A stretch of DNA of 48,168 nt from the NCBI GenBank assembly GCA_021272315.1, contig JAJSLI010000044.1, positions 1-48,168 of the forward strand. Reading direction: 5' to 3'. Positions 32,429-41,546 of the stretch are shown here, piece by piece. Made by a program: the position numbers and the translations under genes. Under the pieces are notes generated by a model. The model saw only the letters and a list, made by a program, of their open reading frames with translations, ran no database searches and was not told the DNA's origin. The stretch is from Methylacidiphilales bacterium. Its GTDB lineage: Bacteria; Verrucomicrobiota; Verrucomicrobiia; Methylacidiphilales; UBA1321. Each line of letters starts with the position of its first letter. The first letter of the stretch is position 1.

Positions 32429-33757
32429 TCAAACTGATCCACTACTGCCGTCCGCCAAGACCTGCCGCCCGGAGGACCGCCGCAGCGGAAATGCCAGCCG
32501 CTCGGAGAGCGTCGTGATCCCCGCGTCCGTCGGTTCCAGCCCCGCCGTGGCCAGGCTGGCCAGCAGATCGCCCAGCGCCTGCTGCTCTTCGGTGGAGACG
32601 CCGCCCCAGATGATCCGCGGCGTCGCGCCCGGGATGCCGTTGATGTCGAGGTACTGCCGGAAGAGCTGGTTCCCCAGCGTCAGCCCCAGCAGCATCTGGT
32701 CGTACTGCCGGATGTCCTGCCGCACGCTTTCGTGCTGCTTGCTCACGCCCGAGTTCAGTCCCGTGCTCATCGGCCGGGCCGAGCCGACCTGTCCGAGGAT
32801 GACCTTCGACTTTTCGTCGTCGCACACGTCCTTGAAGGCCTTGAACGCCTCGCCGTTATGCTGGCTCGCGGCCTGGACCAACTCCACCTGTGTCTCGGTG
32901 CTCACGACCAGCCCGAAAATCTTGGTCGCCGCCTGAAACGCCTGCGTTAGCGCTGAGCGCGTCTCGTCATCCGCCGGATCGAACTTTCCCACCAGGAACG
33001 GCGCCCCGTACCGGTCCAGGAAACGGGACCACCAGTCCCGGCTCATCGCCGACATCAGCCACCAGAACAGCAGGCACCGGAACGGGCCACCCCAGAAATC
33101 GGCCAGTTGCAGCAGGTGCCCGCGATGGAGCACGTACCGGTTCGGGTTCGGCGGCTCGCGCCGGCCCGTCACGTAGCCCAGTTGCGGGTCCACTTCCCAG
33201 AGTTGCAGGAAGCCCGTCGTATAATCGAGGTCCAGGTGCGGCACCGGGTTGAGCCGCGCCAGTTCGTAGCGCAGGCCGGGGCGCGTGCTCGGCTTGAAGA
33301 CCTTCTCTACCAGCGCCACCGGGTAAAGCGTCGAGTCGAGCAGATGATTGCACGCCCGCACCAGGTCTTCCTGGAAATAACCCACCAGGTCCTGGATCGC
33401 CAGCGCCGCGCGCACGTCGTCGGGACGCGATTTGTCCGCCGGCTGGATCGAGATCGAGTCGCCCAGCACGGCCAGCTTCCGCTTGGCAAATTCGCACTGG
33501 ATATGGCTGTCCGAGGCGAGCACGTCGCGGTAGACGCTGAAGAGATCGCGCACATTGCCCAGTTCCGCGCCGGCCAGCACGTCGCGGATGCGGTCGACGT
33601 CCATCAGGTTCGCCTGAAAGCCGGGCTCCGTGCGGAAATTGTAGAAATGCTTGCGGCTGCGGCGCGGGATCCAGGTTTCGAGCCACGCCTGGAGGCGCGC
33701 GCGCAGGTTCCGGCGCGCGGCGGTGTTTGGGGTCGGATTGAGCAAGGATAGGGGCAT
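32429..33757 (-). CDS. Mu-like phage portal protein (DUF935), orphan
   Basis: 442 residues. The match to Mu gp29-type portals is good: RDVLASDSHIQCEFAKRKLA, an LALARL-type segment in ARLNPVPHLDLDY, FWGGPFRCLLFWWLMSAMSR, DWWSRFLDRYGAPFLVGKFD, then GLTLGNQLFRQYLDINGIPG. No terminase, capsid or tail gene is nearby, so this is a leftover of a Mu-like prophage or a captured gene. The reading frame is intact. It is richer in G and C than the neighbouring HicA-like operon, which suggests a separate origin. Confidence 0.8.
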   Translation of the reverse strand: MPLSLLNPTPNTAARRNLRARLQAWLETWIPRRSRKHFYNFRTEPGFQANLMDVDRIRDVLAGAELGNVRDLFSVYRDVLASDSHIQCEFAKRKLAVLGDSISIQPADKSRPDDVRAALAIQDLVGYFQEDLVRACNHLLDSTLYPVALVEKVFKPSTRPGLRYELARLNPVPHLDLDYTTGFLQLWEVDPQLGYVTGRREPPNPNRYVLHRGHLLQLADFWGGPFRCLLFWWLMSAMSRDWWSRFLDRYGAPFLVGKFDPADDETRSALTQAFQAATKIFGLVVSTETQVELVQAASQHNGEAFKAFKDVCDDEKSKVILGQVGSARPMSTGLNSGVSKQHESVRQDIRQYDQMLLGLTLGNQLFRQYLDINGIPGATPRIIWGGVSTEEQQALGDLLASLATAGLEPTDAGITTLSERLAFPLRRSSGRQVLADGSSGSV

Positions 33758-34017
33758 GGGTATCTCCGGTAGGATGTTGGGCGGACCAACGGGAAAATTC
33801 TTCCCGTTTGCTCTGCCACCTTGGACTCCCCTCCCCTCGTATGTCTTGGCGTCCTGCGCGGCTTTGGGGGTTGGAGCGGCTTTCAGCGATTTGTTGAAGC
33901 ACCCTCTGTAATTTCGTGCGGCTTGGTCCGCAACACCACCGAGTTACCCAATTGTTACACAAACAGCCTGTTTTTTAAGTGACCCTCAAGCTTGCCAAGC
34001 GGTAAGTTTTCCATTCC
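33758..34017. other. intergenic region between the divergent portal and phosphatase genes
   Basis: No gene is supported. AACGGGAA-AATTC-TTCCCGTT at 33788-33808 is an 8-bp perfect inverted repeat with a 5-base loop, about 30 bp upstream of the portal gene. A TTGTTACACAAACAGCC segment lies nearer the right-hand gene. Both may belong to control regions. Confidence 0.4.
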
Positions 34018-34659
34018 ATGAAACCTTCCTTTCTTCTCAGTCTTGCCGTTGTGTTGCTGGCGGCACTGCCAAGCCCGGTCTTCGGGCAAACGGCCACCAC
34101 CGTCACGCCCGCGCCCGCGAATGCCAACGTCGAAACGATTATCGCCATCCGGCACGGGGAAAAGCCGCCGGGGGGGCTCGGGAACCTGACCTGCCGCGGG
34201 CTCAACCGGGCGCTGGCGCTGCCCAACGTGCTGATCCCCAGGTATGGCAAGCCCGATTACGTTTTCGCCCCAAACCCCGAGGAGCAGGTCACCGACAAGG
34301 GGGGCAAATTCTACTACATCCGTCCGCTCATCACCATCGACCCGACCGCGATCCGCTGCGGCCTGCCGGTCAACACCCCCTATGGCTATACTGAAATCGA
34401 CCAACTCGCCGCCGAGCTGAAAAAGCCCGCCTACCAGCACGCCGTGGTTTTCATCGCGTGGGAACATCTGAAGCTCGACGATTTCGCCAAATTGATGGTC
34501 AAGTCGTATGGCGGCGATCCCGGGCAGGTTCCGCCGTGGCCGCACGATGATTTCGACACGATTTTCGTCTTCAAGATCACCCACCAGGACGGCAAGGACA
34601 CCCTCGCTTTCACCATCGATCACGAGGGGCTCAACAACCTGAGCGATACCTGCCCCTAG
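34018..34659 (+). CDS. exported histidine-phosphatase family protein
   Basis: 213 residues with a signal peptide (MKPSFLLSLAVVLLAALPSPVFGQ). The motif IIAIRHGEKPP holds the catalytic His of the phosphoglycerate-mutase-like (RHG) branch; GLNRALAL follows. A second catalytic His is likely in VFIAWEHLKLDDFAK. It should act in the periplasm on an unknown phosphoester. Its stop shares the CTAG palindrome with the stop of the convergent gene to the right. Confidence 0.8.
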   Translation: MKPSFLLSLAVVLLAALPSPVFGQTATTVTPAPANANVETIIAIRHGEKPPGGLGNLTCRGLNRALALPNVLIPRYGKPDYVFAPNPEEQVTDKGGKFYYIRPLITIDPTAIRCGLPVNTPYGYTEIDQLAAELKKPAYQHAVVFIAWEHLKLDDFAKLMVKSYGGDPGQVPPWPHDDFDTIFVFKITHQDGKDTLAFTIDHEGLNNLSDTCP

Positions 34660-36317
34660 TCTCCCGCAGGCTTTGGAGCGCCCGGCGGCTGGTTGGTTGA
34701 AGCCGGCGCATTCGTTGCGGGAACGACCGGCTTCGGCGACGCGCTTGGGGCTGTCGGTGGCGTATTCGTCGTAGCTCCCGGTATGGCCAGGACTGGAATG
34801 ACTGGAGGTACGCCCATCCGGTTGTAAATCACGCCGCCCGGTCCAACTGAATAGGGATAGGGCATGCCCGGCATCATCCCGGGATAATAACGCGGCATGG
34901 GCGGTGAATTCACCAGTTGCATACCGGCGTCATACTCGTTCGGATGGTCCTTTTGGATCGCCGCCAGATGGTCCCCGATCATCTTTGCCGGAACCAGGTT
35001 GCTCGACGATTTCAACGCAGCTTGGTATGAGACGACGGCTTGCGCGTACTGGCCTGCCTCCTCCTGATGAATGCCTGCCATCAATGAATTCAACCCTAAA
35101 GGATCAAACTGCGTTACAGACGCGTATGGCCCCAGCCCCGAATTTTGAGAGAAGTATTGCTCGATGCCGGCAGCCTTGCCCAGCAGCTGCCAATCCTCGC
35201 GTGTCTTTGCATCCTCAATGACCCGATTCAGGAAGGCCTGCGGTTTCTCGTCCGGTGCGGGAGCGGCGCCCTGAAACGTGTCGAAATAATGTTGCATGAT
35301 AAAGACGAACATCATGGCCGTCAGTTTCGGATTGCCGGACGATCCGTTGTTGGAATTAATGGAACCCATGTTGTAGTTCGACGGCAAACCCGCCCGGACA
35401 TCGTTGTAGACCCGGACGTACTGGGACAACTGGTTGATAATCTGCTGGGCATCGTTGTCGTAACCGCCATTGACCGACCGCATCGCCTGAATTTGCCTGA
35501 GAGCCGGTTCCATCTCGTCGAGCGTCTTGATGTTATTAAAAATATCCTCGGCGCTCGGTCCCGGCGCAGCTGTCTTGACGTCCGTCTTTGCTTTGCCCAA
35601 GTCTTGTATCCTCTGCAAAATTTCCGAACGCGGAATAACCGTTATCCCATAGCCGTTCTGCGACAAATTCCGCAGGTAATTGCCCGCCTGTTCCGTCTGT
35701 CCGCCGGCAAGAGCGGAAAGATAATCCTGCCATCCCGTCGTGAATTGATACGCCGCCGAGAGCCTTTGGACGGAATTCTGCGCCCCCGGATAAAACATCC
35801 CGGGGTAGGACATCCCATTGGGCAACGACTGCGCCTTCTGCAGCTCCTGCAGCACGGCGTCCAGGTCCGCCGGTTTTTGCGCCTTCAGGATCGCATCCTT
35901 GGCGCGATCAAGAACCCCCTCCACCTCTGTGTTTATGGCGTCGCTGCGCGCTTTTTGCTCGTTTTTGATTTCGTCCAGCAGGTCCCTGCCCGCCTTCTGC
36001 ACCGCGTCCGAGGTATATACCGATAAAATCTGCTGCAGCGTCGATTGCAACTGGTTCAACTGGTTCGGATCATTCGTATCATCGGTAAATTGGTTCAACG
36101 CGAACGCATAAGCCCCCGGATTAAAGCCTCCGCCCGGGTAAAAGGCTCCGTTCGGGAGGACAATTCCGTTCGGCTTGGCGTCCTTGGCCTTTGCCGCCGC
36201 TTCGTCCTGCATGGCTTTCTTCAGCGCCGCGACCTTGTCGTCCAGCGGCGTGGCATGCCCAGGAAGAGACCCCGCCAAAACCGCCGCCAGCACCCCGCAA
36301 AAAAGCCAGTATTTCAT
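34656..36317 (-). CDS. exported protein of unknown function
   Basis: 553 residues from MKYWLFCGVLAAVLAGSLPGHATP at 36317, a typical signal peptide; an ATG 15 bp upstream is less likely. The mature part is mostly helical with many Gln, Asn and Ala (LNQLQSTLQQILSVYTSDAV, AINTEVEGVLDRAKDAILKA), and ends in a Pro-rich region (PMPRYYPGMMPGMPYP, then a tail of Thr, Pro and Ala). A segment with tetratricopeptide-like spacing (EEAGQYAQAVVSYQAALKSS) lies near residue 430. No catalytic motif is seen. It may be a structural periplasmic protein; its family is unknown to me. Confidence 0.65.
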   Translation of the reverse strand: MKYWLFCGVLAAVLAGSLPGHATPLDDKVAALKKAMQDEAAAKAKDAKPNGIVLPNGAFYPGGGFNPGAYAFALNQFTDDTNDPNQLNQLQSTLQQILSVYTSDAVQKAGRDLLDEIKNEQKARSDAINTEVEGVLDRAKDAILKAQKPADLDAVLQELQKAQSLPNGMSYPGMFYPGAQNSVQRLSAAYQFTTGWQDYLSALAGGQTEQAGNYLRNLSQNGYGITVIPRSEILQRIQDLGKAKTDVKTAAPGPSAEDIFNNIKTLDEMEPALRQIQAMRSVNGGYDNDAQQIINQLSQYVRVYNDVRAGLPSNYNMGSINSNNGSSGNPKLTAMMFVFIMQHYFDTFQGAAPAPDEKPQAFLNRVIEDAKTREDWQLLGKAAGIEQYFSQNSGLGPYASVTQFDPLGLNSLMAGIHQEEAGQYAQAVVSYQAALKSSSNLVPAKMIGDHLAAIQKDHPNEYDAGMQLVNSPPMPRYYPGMMPGMPYPYSVGPGGVIYNRMGVPPVIPVLAIPGATTNTPPTAPSASPKPVVPATNAPASTNQPPGAPKPAGD

Positions 36318-36480
36318 AGGACGTCCACCCATCTGATCGTTCCCATCCCACCGCTTATTACAAGGTTTCGCAGGCTTTTTCGTCCCAGCAAGCGCAAACG
36401 ACGCGACCGATATTTAGTAGAACAAATACGAAAGTCCGTAATTGCCTAATGGCACCGTAAGACTTGTCGCCAACCCATGG

Positions 36481-38463
36481 TCACTCCACCACCTCAACCG
36501 GGCATTTCGGCAGCACGGCGAGGAAGGCTTTGCCATAGGGCTTGGTGAGGATGCGGTTGTCGAGGATAACCACGATGCCCTTGTCCTGCTGCGTGCGGAT
36601 GAGCCGGCCCACACCCTGCCGGAATTTCAGCAGCGCCTCGGGCAGCGAGAACTCCCGGAACGCGTCACCGCCCTGCTCGATGATCCGCTCGCACTTGGCC
36701 TGGGTGAGCGGATGATCGGGCACGGCAAAGGGGAGCCGGGTGAGGATGACGTTGCTCAACGCCTCGCCCGGCACGTCGACCCCCTGCCAGAACGAGTCGG
36801 TGCCGAAGAGGACCGAATCGCGGTCTTCCTTGAACCGCTGCAGCAGCCGGTGCCGCGGCATCGCCCCGCCTTGGACGAGGCAGGTGATTTTCTCGCTGCG
36901 GAAGAACGAGGCGAGCGTGTCGGCCAGCCGCTGCATCGTCTGGTAACTGGTGAAGAGGACGAACGCCTTGCCCTGCGTCATCGAGACGAAATGGCATATC
37001 CAGTGCTCGAGCGCCTTTTCATACGCGTCGCGCGCGGCGGGCTCGGGCATTTTCCTCGGGATGAAGACGCGCATCTGGCGCTGGTAATCGAAGGGCGAAT
37101 CGACCTGGAGCGTCACGGCCTCCTCGCCGCCGATGCGGTTGACGAAATAGCGCAGGCCATCGCCGACCGCCATCGTGGCGCTGGTCATGATCGCGGTGTT
37201 GTCGGGCCGGAAAATGAGCGAGCGCAATTGCGACGCCACCTCGATCGGCGCAGCGGTGAGCGTCAGGCGCGTCTCGCGCTTCTCGTGCCGTTCGACCCAA
37301 TAGACGTGGTCGGCGCGGGTCTGGCCGATGAACTCGCCGATGCCGGCGCGCATCGCCTCGACCCGCCGGGCCGCCTCCTGAACCTCGGCCTTGAAGACCT
37401 CGTCCTCGATCTCGCGGGCCGCGTCAGCCAGGTTGCGGTAAAGCCGGGCTAGCGGCAGGTCGAGCGAGTTCTCCGCAATGCCCGGCTCGCGCAGCCGGAC
37501 TTCCCGGGCGCGTTTGAAATCGATCGCGCGTTCCACCCGGTCGAAAAAGAGATCGACTTCCTCCTCCGCTTCCAGCACCAGCTTCATCGCCTCGCCGCTG
37601 CGCAGGGCCGCAACGATCCCCTTCTGCGTCCGGGGATGAAAAAGCCGGTGCAGCAGGTAGCGCAGGCTGCCGTGGGAAAGGTCGAGCCCGAGATGCCGCG
37701 CCGCCACGCCTTCGAGCGTGTGGGCCTCGTCGAAAATGATGAAATCGTTGTGAAAGAGATAGCCCCGCTCTTCCAGCGCCCCCTCGGCCCCGGCGAGGAA
37801 ATTGAAGAAGAGCGAGTGGTTGAGCACCAGGACGCGGGCCGATTCGGCCTCCCGCCGCGCGCGCTGGTAGAAGCATTCCGGCCCCAGGCCGCAGGTGCGG
37901 GCGGTGCAGACGTGGGGCTCGCTGCAAACCTGGAGCCAGACCTGCGGATCGGGCGCCGGGTCGAGGTCGGAGAGGGTGCCGTCGTGCGTACGGTGGCTCC
38001 ACTCCCAGATGCGCTTCATCTCCTCCTGCTCACGGGAGGCGAAAAGCTCGCCGCCATGACTCATGGCCCGCTCCAGCCGCCGCGGGCAGAGATAATTTTG
38101 GCGGCCCTTGAGCAGCACCGCCTTGAACGGTTCCGGCAGCAGCTTTTGCACGAGCGGTATGTCCTTGTGAAAGAGCTGTTCCTGCAGGTTGATCGTGTGG
38201 GTGGAGACGAGCGCCTTGCGATTTTCCGCCAGCGCGTGGAAAACCGCCGGCACGAGATAGGCGAGGCTCTTGCCCACGCCGGTGCCCGCCTCGACGATCA
38301 GGTGCGAGCGGTCCCGGCAGGCGCGCGCGACCGCCGCGGCCATCGCCTGTTGCTGGGGCCGGTACTCGAAATCCCGCGACTTGGCCAGCAGGCCGCCGGG
38401 ACCGAAGGCAAGATTCACCTGCCGCTCGAATTCCTGGGGAAAATCATTGAGCGGCGCAATCAT
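36481..38463 (-). CDS. dinG: ATP-dependent DNA helicase, DinG/XPD family
   Basis: 660 residues. Walker A is VEAGTGVGKS (57-66) and the DEAH box is FDEAHTLEG (245-248). Between them are the cysteines of an iron-sulphur cluster: C126 (YLCPRRL), C186 or C180, C191 and C197. Helicase motifs V/VI near the end read FGTDSFWQGVDVPGEAL and QGVGRLIRTQQDKG. It unwinds DNA 5' to 3' in repair. No exonuclease domain is fused. The gene is followed by a 150-bp gap before the exported protein gene. Confidence 0.9.
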   Translation of the reverse strand: MIAPLNDFPQEFERQVNLAFGPGGLLAKSRDFEYRPQQQAMAAAVARACRDRSHLIVEAGTGVGKSLAYLVPAVFHALAENRKALVSTHTINLQEQLFHKDIPLVQKLLPEPFKAVLLKGRQNYLCPRRLERAMSHGGELFASREQEEMKRIWEWSHRTHDGTLSDLDPAPDPQVWLQVCSEPHVCTARTCGLGPECFYQRARREAESARVLVLNHSLFFNFLAGAEGALEERGYLFHNDFIIFDEAHTLEGVAARHLGLDLSHGSLRYLLHRLFHPRTQKGIVAALRSGEAMKLVLEAEEEVDLFFDRVERAIDFKRAREVRLREPGIAENSLDLPLARLYRNLADAAREIEDEVFKAEVQEAARRVEAMRAGIGEFIGQTRADHVYWVERHEKRETRLTLTAAPIEVASQLRSLIFRPDNTAIMTSATMAVGDGLRYFVNRIGGEEAVTLQVDSPFDYQRQMRVFIPRKMPEPAARDAYEKALEHWICHFVSMTQGKAFVLFTSYQTMQRLADTLASFFRSEKITCLVQGGAMPRHRLLQRFKEDRDSVLFGTDSFWQGVDVPGEALSNVILTRLPFAVPDHPLTQAKCERIIEQGGDAFREFSLPEALLKFRQGVGRLIRTQQDKGIVVILDNRILTKPYGKAFLAVLPKCPVEVVE

Positions 38464-38745
38464 GGCGTGAAACAGTCGCCGCCAAGCCCGGTAAGCTTGT
38501 TGAGATCAGGCATAAATGAGGATCAAACAATATTAAAGGATTCCTATTTTGCCGTGTTCCATGCTAAAGGTTCAAAGGTAGTATCTTTGACCCTAGGTTG
38601 GCAATTCCCCTATTTTTCACTTTCCTGATTACGTTTCCATGGAGCTGACCAAGAATCCGGAATACCCGACCCTGGGGAGTCGTCCCGCGACTGGAAGACA
38701 ACGGGTGTCCCGCGCCCTCCCGTCCGACTTTCCGCACCGCACCGC
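38464..38745. other. intergenic region between helicase and glycosyltransferase genes
   Basis: 282 bp without a gene. GGTTCAAAG at 38569-38577 can pair with CTTTGACCC at 38585-38593 (one G.U), loop GTAGTAT. There is no T tract after it, so a transcription terminator is doubtful. This is the presumed promoter region of the exopolysaccharide cluster. Confidence 0.35.
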
Positions 38746-39819
38746 ATGAAGCAGTGCCTCGTCATCGAATTGTGGTGGCTTGGCGATGCGACGCTCATGA
38801 CGTCCGCCGTTCGCGGCCTGCTGGAAGATGGATGGAAAGTCACCGTCCTGGCCAAACCGCAGACCCGCGCCTTTCTCGAATCGGCCTACCCGCAACTCGA
38901 TTGGATCGAGTTTGAAGCTCCCTGGACGGCTCTTTACGGAAAATACAAATTATGGCGCTGGCCCTGGCGTGACATCTTCCGCGTCCTGCGGGAATTGCGC
39001 GCCCGCCGCTTCGACGCCTCTCTCTCCATCCGATGGGACCCCCGGGAACATTTCCTTCTCTGGCTGGCCGGCATCCGGCGCCGCATCGGTTTCAAGACCC
39101 CTTGGAGCCTCTGGTTTCTCAATGAACCAATCTCCGGCCATAATCCCGGGCTGCACCGCGTCGAAGACTGGTGGGAAGTGCAGCGCCGCCTCGGTCATCC
39201 GACCGCGACCTGCCTTCCGCCCCGGCTGACTGCCGACCCCACGCTCACGGAACGGTTCCGAGCCCGCTTCGGCCGCGATCCCCGGCCCGTCCTCGCCATC
39301 CATTGCGGCGCGCGCATCGCGTTGCGCCGCTGGCCCGTTGCCTATTTTAGCGAGTTGATTTCGCGCCTGCGCCGGGAATTCGATTTCCAGCTCGCCCTTT
39401 TTCCCGATCTCGATGGTTACGGCAACGAACTTCAGAGCCTCGCCGATCATACCTTCACCGGCTTAAGCACGGCCGAGATGCTCGCCGCCCTGAATGGCGT
39501 AGCCCATCTGATCTGCAACGACAGCGGTCCCTCACATCTGGCCGACGCGCTCGGCATTCCGGTTATTGCCATCTTTGGCCCGGGCAACCCCGAAAAACTG
39601 CGGCCCTTTCATCGGGACAACCTGGTCGTCATCCGTAACAACTGCCCTTACCACCCCTGTTCCGATTACTGCCGCTTTCCCGAACCCTACTGCATGACGC
39701 AACTGACGCCCTCTCTGGTCTGGCCCGAAATTCGCGACAACCTGCTGGCCCGGGGACGCATCCCGCGGCTCGCTTCCCTTTCCGTTCGTGAGTCCGGCGA
39801 GGCTGAAACGAAAATCTAA
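38746..39819 (+). CDS. glycosyltransferase family 9 (heptosyltransferase-like)
   Basis: 357 residues. The start [20 protein letters not shown] is a variant of the R-x-G-x-x-G-D-x-l motif of family 9, and the donor-binding end reads [34 protein letters not shown]. Families of this kind add heptose or related sugars to lipopolysaccharide core or surface glycans, at the cytoplasmic face. It is the first gene of the plus-strand cluster that ends in the exosortase. A cysteine-rich end ([18 protein letters not shown]) is typical of the family. Confidence 0.88.
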   Translation: MKQCLVIELWWLGDATLMTSAVRGLLEDGWKVTVLAKPQTRAFLESAYPQLDWIEFEAPWTALYGKYKLWRWPWRDIFRVLRELRARRFDASLSIRWDPREHFLLWLAGIRRRIGFKTPWSLWFLNEPISGHNPGLHRVEDWWEVQRRLGHPTATCLPPRLTADPTLTERFRARFGRDPRPVLAIHCGARIALRRWPVAYFSELISRLRREFDFQLALFPDLDGYGNELQSLADHTFTGLSTAEMLAALNGVAHLICNDSGPSHLADALGIPVIAIFGPGNPEKLRPFHRDNLVVIRNNCPYHPCSDYCRFPEPYCMTQLTPSLVWPEIRDNLLARGRIPRLASLSVRESGEAETKI

Positions 39820-39847
39820 ATGTCAGCCCAACCTAGGCAAGCGACCC

Positions 39848-40594
39848 ATGGCTACTTTTGATAAGAGTTCCAGTCCCGAGATCAACACCATGAATGCAAG
39901 CTGTCTCTCCGTTGTCATGCCCGTCTATAACGAGGAGAGCACCGTGACGGAAATTATCCGGCGCGTCCTCGAGCAGCCGGTTGTGCGCGAGCTCATCATC
40001 GTCGACGATTGTTCCTCGGACGGAACCCACTCCGTCCTTGAAAAACTGGCCGCCGCCGACAGCCGTATCCGCCTGTTTCGTCATTTCGTCAACCAGGGCA
40101 AGGGCGCGGCCCTGCGCACCGGCTTTCGCGAGGCGCTTGCCGACGTCGTCATCGTCCAGGACGCCGATTTGGAATATGACCCCGTCGAATACGGCAAATT
40201 GCTGGCCCCTATTTTAAACGGGCGCGCCGACGTTGTCTTCGGCTCCCGCTTTCTCGGCTCCGAAGCCCACCGTGTGCTTTATTACTGGCATTCGGTTGCC
40301 AATTACTTTCTCACCCTTCTCTCCAACATGGTCACCAATTTGAACCTCACCGACATGGAAACGGGGTTCAAGGCGTTCCGGCGCGAGGTCATCCAAAAAA
40401 TCGACCTTCAGGAAAACCGCTTTGGTTGCGAGCCTGAAATTACCGCGAAAATCGCCCGGTTTACCCCTAGGTTGAGAATCTACGAGGTTGCCATCTCCTA
40501 TTATGGCCGCACCTATGAAGAGGGGAAAAAAATCGGATGGCGCGACGGCGTCCGGGCCTTCCTTGCCATCCTCAAGTACGGGATTTTCAGGTAA
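39848..40594 (+). CDS. glycosyltransferase family 2 (dolichol-phosphate mannosyltransferase-like)
   Basis: 248 residues from [15 protein letters not shown] at 39848; a start at 39890 (MNASCLSVV) is equally possible. The GT2 fold opens [20 protein letters not shown], with [13 protein letters not shown] (nucleotide-binding Asp), then [23 protein letters not shown] (DxD-type metal site). The end [21 protein letters not shown] resembles polyprenyl-phosphate sugar transferases. No membrane segments are seen. It probably acts with its neighbours in surface polysaccharide synthesis. Confidence 0.88.
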   Translation: MATFDKSSSPEINTMNASCLSVVMPVYNEESTVTEIIRRVLEQPVVRELIIVDDCSSDGTHSVLEKLAAADSRIRLFRHFVNQGKGAALRTGFREALADVVIVQDADLEYDPVEYGKLLAPILNGRADVVFGSRFLGSEAHRVLYYWHSVANYFLTLLSNMVTNLNLTDMETGFKAFRREVIQKIDLQENRFGCEPEITAKIARFTPRLRIYEVAISYYGRTYEEGKKIGWRDGVRAFLAILKYGIFR

Positions 40595-40608
40595 GAAGGC
40601 GTCCTGCC

Positions 40609-40761
40609 ATGGACAAAGACACTCTGGAAAGAATCGACGGCGCGCCGAGAGCGAGACCGGCGCATATTTCAATCGTGCCGACACCTGCCGCACTCTTGAA
40701 GCTTTCCGGCCGCAACCCGTCCCCTGCGGTTCCAAATCAGACGCCGCATCGCAGTAAATGA
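40609..40761 (+). CDS. possible small protein of 50 residues
   Basis: ATG at 40609, with GAAGG about nine bases upstream, opens a short frame MDKDTLERIDGAPRARPAHI... whose stop overlaps the ATG of the methyltransferase in ATGA, a spacing usual for genes in this region. The sequence is Pro- and Ala-rich with no known motif. It may be a real small gene or just a translated leader that couples expression. Confidence 0.35.
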   Translation: MDKDTLERIDGAPRARPAHISIVPTPAALLKLSGRNPSPAVPNQTPHRSK

Positions 40762-41546
40762 ACGCCAACGCAAAACCGCCTGAATCCTATCAGAGCCGTT
40801 TTCTCGAAAGGGACGTGGCCGAAGACTACGCGTGTCGTGAATATGGCGCGGAAAGCTATGCTTCTTCCATCTGGGAATGGCAGGCGCCCCTGGTCAGGAG
40901 ATTGCTGGAGGAGGCCCGGCAAGAAGAGCCTGCGGGGCGTCACCTCGATTTCGCCTGCGGCACAGGCCGCATCACCCGGTTGACCGAGGAAATCTTTTCG
41001 GAGGTTGATGCCTTGGATATTTCCCCCGCCATGGTGGGACTGGCCCGCGCCACGTGCCCGCAGGCCCGATTCTTCGTGGGCAATATCCTGGAGAGTCCGG
41101 ATCTCTGTCCGGGCCCCTACGCAAGCATCACCGCCTTTCGATTCCTGCTCAACCTGGACCCCCCCTTGCGCCTTCCCCTTCTGGCCGGGTTGCGCCAGCG
41201 ACTCAACCCGGGTGGCATGTTGCTGATCAACCTGCACGGCAATCGCCATTCCCTGAGACAACCGGCCATTCTTTGGAAAAGATGGCGGTACGGCAACAGC
41301 ACCGCGAAAGATGGGCTCATGCTCAACGATATGAGTGAAAATGAAGTTCGACGTTGCCTGGAGTCCTCGGAACTTCTCGTGGAAAGGGTTTACGGGACCG
41401 GCGTATTGCCTCCCACCGTCTATCGCTGGCCGCTCCGGCGTTTTTGGAGCTGGATCGATTGCCGATTGTCCGCCATGCGTTTTCTGCGTCATTTTTGCAT
41501 CGATCTGATTTTTGTCTGCAGACGGAAGGATTCACCTGTCAAATGA
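40758..41546 (+). CDS. class I SAM-dependent methyltransferase
   Basis: 262 residues. Motif I is HLDFACGTGRIT (about 63-74) and the acidic end of strand 2 is VDALDISPAMVGLA. Motif IV-like ASITAFRFLLNLDP and post-I GGMLLINLHGN follow. The substrate is unknown; it may methylate a sugar or lipid-linked glycan of the cluster. Its stop overlaps the ATG of the next gene (ATGA). Confidence 0.85.
   Translation: MNANAKPPESYQSRFLERDVAEDYACREYGAESYASSIWEWQAPLVRRLLEEARQEEPAGRHLDFACGTGRITRLTEEIFSEVDALDISPAMVGLARATCPQARFFVGNILESPDLCPGPYASITAFRFLLNLDPPLRLPLLAGLRQRLNPGGMLLINLHGNRHSLRQPAILWKRWRYGNSTAKDGLMLNDMSENEVRRCLESSELLVERVYGTGVLPPTVYRWPLRRFWSWIDCRLSAMRFLRHFCIDLIFVCRRKDSPVK

Noticed and set aside
38569-38593. 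Hairpin after the helicase/glycosyltransferase boundary as a terminator
   Set aside because: It has no T tract on either strand and lies upstream, not downstream, of both divergent genes; it may instead be an operator.
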